Assembly: GCF_002288825.1 (NCBI RefSeq)
Contig: NZ_NSLI01000008.1
Coordinates: 1 to 64,000 of the forward strand
Length of the DNA stretch: 64,000 bases
Direction: 5' to 3'
Source of the DNA: Sphingomonas lenta
Lineage (GTDB): Bacteria > Pseudomonadota > Alphaproteobacteria > Sphingomonadales > Sphingomonadaceae
Part shown: positions 1 through 8,800 of the stretch, in pieces
Layout: each line of letters starts with the position of its first letter
How positions within the stretch are numbered: position 1 is the stretch's first letter
Notes under the pieces: model-generated
Databases searched by the model: none
The model's input: only the letters and a program-made list of their open reading frames with translations
What the model was told of the DNA's origin: nothing
Position numbers and translations under genes: made by a program

Positions 1-89
1 TCGTAAAGGTATATAGCTGCTGCGAGGCAGGCGACGCCGCCCAGCACCACCGCAAGGTTTCGCCGTCCGAAGACTTGCCACGCGCTCAT
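1..89 (-). CDS. Partial N-terminus of a small membrane protein
   Basis: An ATG at 89 opens a frame that runs leftwards off the window edge. The visible 29 residues start MSAWQVFGRRN and continue as one hydrophobic segment (LAVVLGGVACLAAAIYLY), which looks like a signal anchor or first membrane helix after a basic N-terminus. No function can be assigned from this fragment and no strong ribosome binding site precedes it. Confidence 0.4.
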   Translation of the reverse strand, partial: MSAWQVFGRRNLAVVLGGVACLAAAIYLY

Positions 90-110
90 TGGCCCCAGAT
101 GATCACAACG

Positions 111-142
111 AGCGTCCGCTTTCCACCCATTGCGGACGTTCA
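111..142. repeat. Short palindromic intergenic repeat (REP-like)
   Basis: The arms GCGTCCGC and GCGGACGT flank a short spacer reading TTTCCACCCATT. Read through on the plus strand it encodes the peptide VRFPPIADV. From general knowledge, peptides of the RFPPIAD type turn up in spurious short proteins of many sphingomonads because this palindrome is dispersed between genes. Only one copy was seen here. It abuts the stop codon of the small minus-strand frame ending at 140. Confidence 0.5.
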
Positions 143-388
143 GATGCTATTCTCCTCGCCCTGGTCCCCACGGAGGAGCTCTCGCCGGAGCTCCAGCAAC
201 ATAACCTGCGGCTGGAGCCGGAGCAGCGCCAAGGTGAGCCCGCCAGATGCGGTCCCGAGAAGCAGGCCGCCGCTCACGAGCACCGGTCCCACGGCCTCGC
301 GCTGCGCAGGGGTGGGGTTTCCGGTGATGCGGAACACCCACACCGCCCATGGCACGATCACCACGAGCAACGCGACCGTGAACGCCAA
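140..388 (-). CDS. Small hypothetical membrane protein
   Basis: An 82-codon frame lies downstream of the vapC-like gene on the same strand. It has two hydrophobic stretches (FTVALLVVIVPWAVWVF near residues 3-19 and VGPVLVSGGLLLGTASGGLTLALL near 33-56) followed by a charged tail, so it would be a two-helix membrane protein. The only conventional start is TTG at 388. The open frame extends 14 codons further upstream (to 430) without a better start, so the start is uncertain and the gene may be decayed. Confidence 0.35.
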   Translation of the reverse strand: MAFTVALLVVIVPWAVWVFRITGNPTPAQREAVGPVLVSGGLLLGTASGGLTLALLRLQPQVMLLELRRELLRGDQGEENSI

Positions 389-492
389 CGCAGCAAGGAG
401 CGCCCCTCGCAGCCGGCGGACATGCCGAAGCTACACCTCGACCAGCCCCCGCCCTTGTTCGAGCGCCTGCGCGCTCGCCGCTTCCGCTCCGT

Positions 493-879
493 TCACCGGA
501 GGTGCTCCAGCTTAAGCCCGTCCACCTTCACCTTGCGCCATTCCCGGTCGGCGGTGATGGCCGGCACGCCGAGCGTGATCGCCAGGGCCATGCAGGAGCG
601 ATCGCCCAGCCCGCGGCCGAACTCTTTGGTATGCTCATGCAGCGCTGCGGCCGCAAAGGCGGCGTCTGCATCATGAGTGTGCACGTCCAGCCTTAGCTCG
701 GCCAGGAGTTCGCGGATGACGGGCTGCTCGAGACCGCTCAGCATGAGTTCCTTCACGACCTCCTGGAGGTTCACCGCCGAGATCGCCGCTCGCCCGACAT
801 GCGGGGCCACCTTGTCGCCGCCCGGCTCGTCGCGAACCAGCGCCAGCACGGCGGACGCGTCCAGCACCGCCGATGTCAC
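493..879 (-). CDS. vapC: PIN-domain toxin, VapC family
   Basis: A 128-residue protein with the PIN ribonuclease pattern: first acidic residue in VLDASAVLALV (Asp7), central Glu in NLQEVVKEL, and a C-terminal acidic cluster in GLGDRSCMALA and ITADREW. VapC toxins cleave RNA, often initiator tRNA or rRNA, and are neutralised by a cognate VapB. The start is GTG at 879. It overlaps the stop of the upstream AbrB-type antitoxin gene by four bases (GTGA), so the two are translationally coupled as in type II toxin-antitoxin operons. Length and motif spacing are normal for the family. Confidence 0.85.
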   Translation of the reverse strand: MTSAVLDASAVLALVRDEPGGDKVAPHVGRAAISAVNLQEVVKELMLSGLEQPVIRELLAELRLDVHTHDADAAFAAAALHEHTKEFGRGLGDRSCMALAITLGVPAITADREWRKVKVDGLKLEHLR

Positions 880-1169
880 GCCTTCTCCCCCGCGCCCTCT
901 GACGCATCGGTTGCGTCACCCACATCGCGAGCCGCTTCCTCTCGCCTGTCATCAAGGAACTGCTCGGTGGTGCGCTCAACCTTGGCATGCTGACGAAAGA
1001 GCGCCCGCGCGCGAGCGACCCCATGCCCGATGGGCGTCAGCCTGACCTCGTCGTTCTCTAGCGTCAGGATGACCTTGGCCTCGCCCTGAAGACCCATCGC
1101 CTTCCGGACCGACTGGGGCAGGATCATACGGCCATTCTCGGCCACCCTGATGTCCATCGTAATCGTCAT
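876..1169 (-). CDS. vapB: AbrB/SpoVT-fold antitoxin, VapB-like
   Basis: About 97 residues. The N-terminal swapped-hairpin DNA-binding fold is clear: RVAENGRMILPQSVRKAMGL, then an acidic strand KVILTLENDEVRLTPIG. The C-terminal half is charged and presumably wraps the toxin. ATG at 1169 is preferred over an in-frame upstream start at 1217 because the AbrB fold begins right after it. Such antitoxins usually repress their own promoter, which would lie in the gap before the divergent resolvase gene. Confidence 0.8.
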   Translation of the reverse strand: MTITMDIRVAENGRMILPQSVRKAMGLQGEAKVILTLENDEVRLTPIGHGVARARALFRQHAKVERTTEQFLDDRREEAARDVGDATDASEGAGEKA

Positions 1170-1328
1170 GTAGACCAACTCTCGCGTGGTAAGTGGTACA
1201 AAAGCCGGCAGTGACATTTGCGGCGATGTGTCGCAAGTAGCTTAGCTGGCACTTGGTCGGGCAGAGCCGTTGAATAGACGTCATTTAGGGTATACCCAAG
1301 CGGGACGGGTACCCGGAGCTGCTACTCA

Positions 1329-1397
1329 CGTCCGATTAGGATTGCTCGCGACATTGTCGGACGCTAGCTGTCCTGCGTTTAGATCCACACGGGACAG
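1329..1397. promoter_or_regulatory. Candidate resolvase res site upstream of the serine resolvase
   Basis: Two inverted pairs sit directly before the resolvase start. CGTCCGA (1329-1335) faces TCGGACG (1357-1363), spanning 35 bp. CTGTCC (1368-1373) faces GGACAG (1392-1397), spanning 30 bp. Resolvases of the Tn3 group bind paired half-sites beginning TGTC, arranged as sub-sites of roughly 25-35 bp beside their gene, and TGTCGGACG (1356) and TGTCCTGCG (1370) fit that half-site. Function is inferred from position and symmetry. Confidence 0.45.
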
Positions 1398-1409
1398 TTA
1401 GGGATCAAC

Positions 1410-1973
1410 ATGGCCGTATATGGCTACGCGCGCGTGTCCGCGACCGATCAGGACTACTCGATCCAGGAGCAAGCACTCCGCGCGGCCGGCTGTCAGGTGA
1501 TCCGGTCGGAGAAGCGCACCGGCACCAAGCTCGAGGGTAGGGCCGAGCTCGACCTGTTGCTCCAATTCCTGCGTGAGGGCGACACGCTGGTCGTGACCCG
1601 CGTGGACCGGCTCGCGCGCTCGCTGCGCGATCTCCAGAACATCGTGCACGAGCTGAAGGGCAGGGGAGTGGCGCTGAAGGCGACCGAGCAGCCGATCGAC
1701 ACGAGCACGGCGGCTGGCAAGGCGTTTCTCGACATGCTGGGCGTGTTCGCCGAGTTCGAGACGAACCTGCGCCGCGAGCGGCAGATGGAGGGCATAGCCG
1801 CCGCTCGCGCGCGGGACGTGTACAAGGGTCGGCCGCCCACGATCGACGCTGCCGAGATTAGGCGGTTGCACACGCAAGAGAAGCTCGGGCCGGCGGCTAT
1901 CGCGCGCAAGCTCGGCATCTCGAGGTCATCGGTATACCGCGTCGTGCCCGAAATCGTGAGCGGGGCTAAGTAG
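1410..1973 (+). CDS. Small serine recombinase (Tn3-type resolvase/invertase)
   Basis: A 187-residue protein of normal resolvase length. The catalytic serine is Ser10 in GYARVSATDQDYSIQ. The family block TRVDRLARSLRDL and the E-helix region AFLDMLGVFAEFE follow, and a helix-turn-helix (GPAAIARKLGISRSSVYRVV) closes the protein. It would resolve cointegrates or invert DNA at a res-like site, and a candidate site lies immediately upstream. No transposase adjoins it here, but Tn3-family transposase debris sits at the other end of the window. Confidence 0.9.
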   Translation: MAVYGYARVSATDQDYSIQEQALRAAGCQVIRSEKRTGTKLEGRAELDLLLQFLREGDTLVVTRVDRLARSLRDLQNIVHELKGRGVALKATEQPIDTSTAAGKAFLDMLGVFAEFETNLRRERQMEGIAAARARDVYKGRPPTIDAAEIRRLHTQEKLGPAAIARKLGISRSSVYRVVPEIVSGAK

Positions 1974-2516
1974 AGCCGGGTTTTAGCGCCAGGCTCGCTT
2001 GAGCCGCTGCACCTCCTTGTTGACCCATCATAGCAGGACTAGCGACGTCCGGCGGGGAAGCTCGCACGTCGAGCGTCGAAGGAGATCGATGATCTTCTCC
2101 AACTGCGGCTCGACCGCATCTCGCGCGGCGTGGCGCTCGCCCGGTGCGACGCAGCAATCTGGTGCGCGACCGGCATCGGGCGCGTGCCGCGGGGTGACCA
2201 CGGAAAACCAAAACAGATCTGACGTAGACGTCGGTGTTGCATCACAGCGGCGCGGACCTGCGCATTCCGGGCTGCTGTAACTCGCCGCTTGCATCGGTTT
2301 TTTAGATCAGATGGCTATGGAAGAAGTCAGGCAGGAGGCACGTCGGTCGGCAGCGGTTCTGTGACAGCCGACTCGGTTGATGGCGCATCCGGCACCTCAG
2401 CTCGCGATATGAGGACGACGTGCCACCCACTCGACTCTGTCAATAGAGAAAGAAATCCTGCAAGCCGTTGGACTGATCTGGCGTTTCTTCTAGAACGCGC
2501 GACAGGCGGAACAACG
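1974..2516. other. Intergenic stretch with no convincing gene
   Basis: No coding region is well supported. A minus-strand frame at about 2030-2290 has some protein-like text (EPQLEKIIDLLRRSTCELP) and reads through a stop into WVNKEVQRLKRAW, so it may be a decayed small gene. The likely ribosome binding site for the next gene, GGCGGA, is near 2505. Confidence 0.3.
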
Positions 2517-3560
2517 ATGGGGGAATTCGTGCATTACCGATCAATGGACGATCTGAACCGCACGATCCAGGGCTATGTCGGCTTGCTGCCGCGCGAAGTC
2601 GACCTTGTTGTCGGTATCCCGCGAAGCGGCCTGCTCGCAGCCAATCTGATCAGCCTCGCGCTGAACCTACCGCTTGCTGACCTGGACGGGTACCTGGAAG
2701 GTCGGATTCTGTCATCGGGCAAAACGCGTCGTAAGGAGAGTTTTGACTGGCCCGCGCACGCGTTCAAATGCGTCCTTATCGTGGACGACAGCACCCGCAC
2801 CGGCGCAGCGATGCGGGAAGCGCGTTCGAAAATCGCGGCGGCCGGCCTGTTGGACCGCTGTTTGTTTGTCACGGTATACGGGCCGGAGAAGGACGTAGTT
2901 GAGCTGGACATCGTTATGGAGCGGGTACCGGAGCCGCGAGTGTTTCAGTGGAACATCATGAACCACGTTATCTTAGAGCGTTGCTGCTTCGACATCGACG
3001 GCGTGCTCTGCTTAGATCCAACAGCTGACGAGAACGACGACGGGTCGAAGTATGCAGCCTTTCTAAGCTCGGCACGCCCGCTATTCCTGCCGGGGCGCAG
3101 GGTCGCGCACTTGGTGACTAGCCGTTTGGAACGCTACCGTCCCGAGACCGAAGCCTGGTTGGCCGCTAACGAAATCTCTTACGGTAAGTTGTGGATGCTC
3201 AACGCTCCCACAGCCGAAGAGCGCCGTCGCCTGAACGCCCACGGCGCGTTCAAGGCAGAAGTTTACCGGCACGTCGACGCGCAGCTTTTCGTCGAAAGTG
3301 AGGATCGGCAGGCGGTCGAAATCGCGCGGCTGTCCGGCAAGCCGGTGCTCAGCATCGAGACGCAGAGCTTAGTGTTGCCCGAGACGCACTTGAATCACAG
3401 CGAGCGTATGCGCCGCCGAGCAATACGGCTGCGGGAACAGTCGTCGAGCGAGCGGCGCGGGTGGCGGCGTTCACTGAAGCGGGCTATACGGCGATTGCTA
3501 GGCGACAACATAGCAAACAAGCTTCGTCGGACGAGATGGAGAGCAAAGGTTTCGTCGTAA
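2517..3560 (+). CDS. Phosphoribosyltransferase-like plus HAD-like two-domain protein
   Basis: A 347-residue protein. The N-terminal half is a type I phosphoribosyltransferase fold: LVVGIPRSGLLAANLI near residue 30 and the PRPP-binding signature VLIVDDSTRTGAAM near residues 86-99. The C-terminal half opens with FDIDGVLCLDP near residue 158, a HAD-type nucleophile motif (DxDGV). The tail is strongly basic. ATG at 2517 is chosen because GGCGGA precedes it; the frame is open further upstream. Proteins with this pairing are met in polysaccharide loci, but the substrate is unknown. It could act in nucleotide-sugar or phosphate metabolism; that is inference. Confidence 0.7.
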   Translation: MGEFVHYRSMDDLNRTIQGYVGLLPREVDLVVGIPRSGLLAANLISLALNLPLADLDGYLEGRILSSGKTRRKESFDWPAHAFKCVLIVDDSTRTGAAMREARSKIAAAGLLDRCLFVTVYGPEKDVVELDIVMERVPEPRVFQWNIMNHVILERCCFDIDGVLCLDPTADENDDGSKYAAFLSSARPLFLPGRRVAHLVTSRLERYRPETEAWLAANEISYGKLWMLNAPTAEERRRLNAHGAFKAEVYRHVDAQLFVESEDRQAVEIARLSGKPVLSIETQSLVLPETHLNHSERMRRRAIRLREQSSSERRGWRRSLKRAIRRLLGDNIANKLRRTRWRAKVSS

Positions 3561-3843
3561 CGCGAAACCGCTAACGCGACCGATTCCGTTCCACCGATTG
3601 AGGACTCCCGCTCTTCAACTGAGGCGATTTGTGACGGACTTGAGCGGTTCAGTCATCCTATGCGCGCCAGTTTGCGTGCTATACCCCGTATGCGCGCATC
3701 CAAGGAGAGGGGTCGTGGCCATAATCCCAGCTCGGTTTAATTTAACACCTCGAGTGCCGACAGTTCCGTTGAAGCGGTAGTAACGACACGGTGAGTCACG
3801 CTGACGCGGCTCGCGCAATGAGAATCAAAACTGGCAGGCTGAG

Positions 3844-4615
3844 CGTGTAAGCTATTTCGCATTCTATTCTTTGGCGACTCGATCACGCGCGGCGTGATCG
3901 GCAGCTCCACCGATACGGAGAGCGGCGGCTACCGGACGTACATGCAGGAGCGTTTAGGCGCCCTGGACGTCGCGGTGGATATGGTGGGCTCGCTGCGCGA
4001 CAGGCCGGACCGCATCGACCTCGACCATGAGGGCCGGCGCGGCTGGACGGTCAACCAGCTGAATGGCATCGACGCGCAGACGATCAGGACGCATTGGCCC
4101 GACGCCGTCCTGCTAATGGCAGTCACCTACGACAGCGCCAGGGACAGTTCGACGACTATATTCGCCGACCTGCGCGCTGATCATCAGCATTACGGACGCC
4201 GCTCGGGACATCGCCCTGTGCGTCGCCTCCGTGCCGACGGTCCGCGTCGGGCAGCAGCCGGCGACTCGGGCGGCGCGTGTCGACGATTACGTTGGTAAAA
4301 TGTTGCGCTGATTGCCGAGCTGGCAGCGGCGGGGCGCACCGTCCACTTTGTCGACATGCGCTGGTGAACGACCGCCGACAGCTCCGCGCCGCCGACGGAC
4401 AACGGGTTGCACCCGAACGCGCAAGGCTAATTCGAAATTGAAGATTACTGGCTCGACGCGCTAGAGCGCGATCTGGGGCTTGGTGAGGGCGTGATCGAGG
4501 CCGATCAGGACCGGTTCGACGGCATCGAGATCCTGATCGGCTCTGCGTTCGACGACGTGCTCACGGGCGATGCCGGCGCGAACCGGTTGGCGGGCCGCGG
4601 CGGAAACGACATGAG
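3844..4615 (+). pseudogene. Broken SGNH/GDSL hydrolase with RTX tail
   Basis: The frame KLFRILFFGDSITRGVIGS (GDS at 3873-3881) is the block I nucleophile region of an SGNH hydrolase. It runs to about 4120, shifts frame, and reappears as AELAAAGRTVHFVDMRW. There it meets a TGA, then DNGLHPNAQG (the catalytic Asp-x-x-His block V) followed by a TAA where tyrosine is expected. It continues into an RTX-type tail with GSAFDDVLTGDAGANRL and GGND near 4540-4612. There is no start codon, at least one frameshift and two stops, so this is a remnant of a secreted esterase with calcium-binding repeats. Confidence 0.75.
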
Positions 4616-4617
4616 CG

Positions 4618-4928
4618 ATGTTGAGCGCGTGGACGCCCACGCCGGGCTCGGGATCGGACGCGATCATCAGCCTCTCCGCTAAGACCGGGACGGTGCTGCG
4701 GTTCGCCATCTCGGTGCCGTGCTCACGCACCACGCTTATCGAGCCGTCCCGGCGCACCACCGCGGCCGCGTCGCGACCGGCCGTGGCGGATGCGAATACT
4801 TCCTGCTCCTTGATCAGCCTTCGGCGCTTCGGGCACCGCCACGCGAAAAAGATCGCCTCCTATGCGAGGACGGCCGAGGCGAGGTACGTCGTCAGCCAGA
4901 CGAGCGCGAACACCCGCGACCGGTGCAC
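4618..4928 (-). pseudogene. Remnant of an unknown membrane protein
   Basis: From GTG at 4926-4928 the minus strand reads a hydrophobic helix (RVFALVWLTTYLASAVLA), an in-frame TAG near 4860, then EAIFFAWRCPKRRRLIKEQE and a cytoplasmic-looking domain with VVRRDGSISVVREHGTEMAN. The text is protein-like on both sides of the stop, and it then runs into the end of the RTX remnant. I do not recognise the family. Low certainty. Confidence 0.35.
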
Positions 4929-5861
4929 TCCAGTTCGGTAGCACCTCTCCGAGAGTTGTCATCCACCGGCCAAGTCTACGACGAGGCTCACGCCGAGGCT
5001 CGCCAGCCATGATCCTGCCAAACTTGCGCGCGGACACGCCGTCGCACTTCCGTACGGCTACTTGAGCGTCGCTGAGCTTGGCCTGGGCAGTCGCGAAATC
5101 CCGCTCCGCCGCGGCGGGTCCGCCTGTTTCATGATGGACTGGAGCTCGGCGTTCCTCAGCGACTTCCGGACATCGTTCTCGAAGTCAGTTATCACGTTCC
5201 CTCGTGCGATGCCCCGTTTCACGCAAGGCTATCCTGCAAAGAGGACGGGCGTCGAACCGGACGCGGCCGGGCAAAACCGCCATGTCCCGCTCGCCCCTGC
5301 CGCTGGCTTCCGAAGCTGAAGTTCCGGTCGGAACTTCTCCGGAGCCTATAAGCTAGATCCGCACGAGCACGGCTAGCAAGTTGCCGTCCACCGGCTGCTC
5401 GCTCACGTCCGTGCGGCCCTCACCATTCATGTCTGACCGCTGTGCTTAGCGGGAGTCGGGCGTCCGCTTGGAGGAATTGGAATGCTTGGACCGACAACGT
5501 GGAGCCATGTCTGTCGGCGCAGGACTCGCCGGGGGCGGGTCGGCGGGTGGCACGAAGCCATTTGCCAGGCGAGGATCGACAGTTTCGGCCGGCACCCACA
5601 TCGTCGAGCACTCGCTCGGATCGACTTAGCAGATCACCCGCGTACCCTGAGCTAGCGACGGTGGTGGCGTGTTCCCTTCACCTGCTCCAGCTTCCGCGGC
5701 GATCTAGCGCGCACCCTTCCGACACCCCGTCCCGAATTGACGCGGCCTTTTCGCGCGCCGGCCGCATCGGGTCATTGAACTGTCACCCGCCCGACCTAAT
5801 CGCTGGCCGATCAAGAGCCGGGGCGTTGTCGCCACCCGGCCTACAGGGAGCAGCGTGAACC
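4929..5861. other. Degenerate stretch without an intact gene
   Basis: Short coding-like fragments appear on the minus strand: DFENDVRKSLRNAELQSIMK near 5130-5200, and in another frame ERDFATAQAKLSDAQVAVRK near 5050-5110, which looks like broken coiled coil. Nothing intact or identifiable was found between about 5320 and 5843. AGGGAG at about 5845 probably serves the nuclease gene. Confidence 0.3.
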
Positions 5862-8800
5862 ATGCCGACCAGCGTCTTCGTGAACGAGTTCCATTACGAC
5901 AACGCCGGCACCGACGCCGGCGAGTTCATCGAGATCGCGGGTCCGGCGGGCACCAGCCTCGCCGGCTGGTCCGTCGTCTTCTACAACGGCAGCAACGCGC
6001 CGACCGCGGCGGTACCCTATCGCACGCTCGCGCTGTCGGGCGTGATCGACGACGAGGGCGGCAGCGGCTTCGGCGCGCTGTCCTTCGCGCTGCCGGTCGA
6101 CGGCCTCCAGAACGGCGCCAATGACGGCTTCGCGCTGGTGAACGCGGCGAACGAGGTCGTGCAGTTCCTGTCCTATGAGGGCGTGATCACGGCGGCGGCC
6201 GGCGCGGCGGGCGGGCCCGCCGCCGGCCTCACCAGCACGGACGTCGGCGTTGGCGAATCGAACGGCACGCCCGCCGGCTTCTCGCTGCGCCTCGCGGGCG
6301 CGGGCACGACCTATGAAGGCTTCACCTGGCAGGCGCCGGCCGACGACACGCCGGGCGAGGTGAACCAGGGCCAGACGTTCGGCGCCGCGCCGCAGCCCGG
6401 CCGGCTCTCGATCGCCGACGCGTCAGTCGTCGAGGGCGACGCCGGCGAGACCGACCTCGTCTTCACCGTGTCGCGCACGGGCGGCACCGCGGGCGCGGTG
6501 TCGGCGACTTATACGATCGGCTTTCCCGCGGGCGGCGCGGACGCGGGCGATCTGGCGGCGGGCCAGCCGCTCACCGGGATCGTCAGCTTCGCCGACGGCG
6601 TCGACGAGGCGACGGTGACCGTGCGCGTCGCCGGCGACACCGCCGTCGAGGCGGACGAGGCGTTCACCGTCACCCTGAGCGCGCCGGAGGGCGGCGCGAC
6701 GCTGGACGACGCGGCCGCGACCGGCACGATCACCAACGACGACAGCGCGGCCGCGGGCGGCACGGCGTTCATAAATGAACTGCTTTATGATCCTGCTGGG
6801 GCTGACAGCAACGAGGCGGTAGAGATTGCGGGCACGGCCGGGCTCGACCTGACCGGCTGGAAGCTGGTGCTCTACAACGGCAATGGCGGCGGCGACTATC
6901 AGACGATTAATTTGTCGGGCACGATCGACGACGAAGACAACGGCTTCGGCGCACTATCCTTCCCGACGCCCGGCATCCAGAACGGCGCGCCGGACGGCCT
7001 CGCGCTGGTCAACGCGTCGAACAACGTCGTCCAATTTCTCTCTTATGAAGGTGTCTTCGCCGCGACGAGCGGCCCTGCCCAGGGCCTGACGAGCGAGGAC
7101 ATCGGCGTCGCACAGACCGGCTCGGAGCCGAACACGCATTCGCTGCAGCTGAAGGGCGCCGGATCGGAGGAGGGCGATTTCACCTGGACCGCCGCCAGCG
7201 CGTCCAGCTTCGGCTCGATCAACGCGGGGCAAGACTTCGCCGCGCCTAACCCGAACGGCTCGTTCCGGGTAGGCGACGCGAACGTCATGGAGGGGAATGG
7301 CGGCACGTCGACGATCGAGTTCACCGTCCGGCGCGCCGGCGGCACGGATGGCACGGCGACCGTCGGCTATTCGGTCGCGTTCGGCTCCGGTTCCGGCCGG
7401 GCGGACGCGGCGGACCTGTCGGGACCGACGGGCGGCACGCTGACCTTCGCGGACGGCGAGGACGAGCGGACGATCGCCATCCAGGTCGTCGGCGACACGG
7501 CGAGCGAGCCGGACGAGACCTTCACCGTCCAGCTCGCGGACGCGACGGGTGGCGCGGACATCGCCGACGCGACCGCTACCGGCACGATCGTCAGCGACGA
7601 CATCGCGACGCTCCGCATCCACGAGATCCAGGGCGCGGGGCACCGTTCGGCCTATGAAGGCCAGGCGGTGGTCACCTCCGGCGTCGTCACCCAGGTGGTC
7701 GGCAACGGCTTCTACATCCAGGAGCCGAACCCGGACGCGTCGCGCGCTACGTCCGAGGGCATCTTCGTCTTCACCCGCACTGCGCCCGGCGCGGCGGCGA
7801 CGGTGGGCAACCTCGTCCGCGTCACGGGCGAGGTGGGCGAGTTCCGGCCCGGCGCCGACCCGCTGAACCTCACGGTCACGCAGATCGCGCCGAGCGCCGC
7901 GCTGGAAGTGGTGAGCACCGGCAACGCGCTGCCCGGCGCCGCGCTGATCGGCCCTGACGGCCTCGCGCCGCCGACCACGATCATCGAGGACGACGGCTTC
8001 TCGAGCTTCAATCCCGCGACCGACGGCGTCGACTTCTACGAGAGTCTGGAGGGCATGCGCGTCACCGTGCAGGACCCGGTCGTGATCCAGCCCACCAACG
8101 GCTTCGGCGAGATCTGGACGCTCGCCAGCCGCGACGGCGCGGACCTGCTCGGCACCAACCTGTCGGCGGACGGCCTGCCCGTCGTGCGCGGCGGCGAGGG
8201 CGGCCTGGGCGTGGTGAACCAGCTCGCCGGCTCCGACTTCAATCCGGAGCGCATCCAGATCGACGGGTTGTCCGGCGACCTGGCGGACGTGGCGACGGGC
8301 ACGGTGCTGGCCGACGTCACGGGCATCCTCTCCTACAGCTTCGGCAATTACGAAGTGCTGACCGCGTCCGTGACCGTGGCGAAGACGGCCGCGCCGACGC
8401 AGGAGACGACCGCGCTCGCGGGCGCGGACGACGCGCTGCTGCTGGCGAGCTACAACGTGCTCAACCTCGACCCGAACGACGGCGACGGCGACGCGGACGT
8501 GGCGAGCGGCCGCTTCGACGCGATCGCGTTCGACATCGCGACCAACCTCAACTTGCCGGACGTCATCGTGCTCCAGGAGGTGCAGGACGACGACGGTTCC
8601 GTGAACTCGGACGTCGTTTCGGCGAACGGCACGCTGTCCCTGCTCTCCGACCGGATCTTCGCTGCGAGCGGGATCCGCTACAGCTTCCAGGACAACCCAT
8701 TCATCACCGACGACCGGAGCGGCGGCGAGCCGGGCGGCAACATCCGCGTGGCGTTCCTCTATCGGCAGGACCGGGTCGACCTGGACGAGGCGTCGGTCGC

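Noticed and set aside
5442..5858. Open frame of 138 codons before the nuclease gene
   Set aside because: No family pattern, no clear ribosome binding site, and serine/arginine-rich text typical of a non-coding frame.
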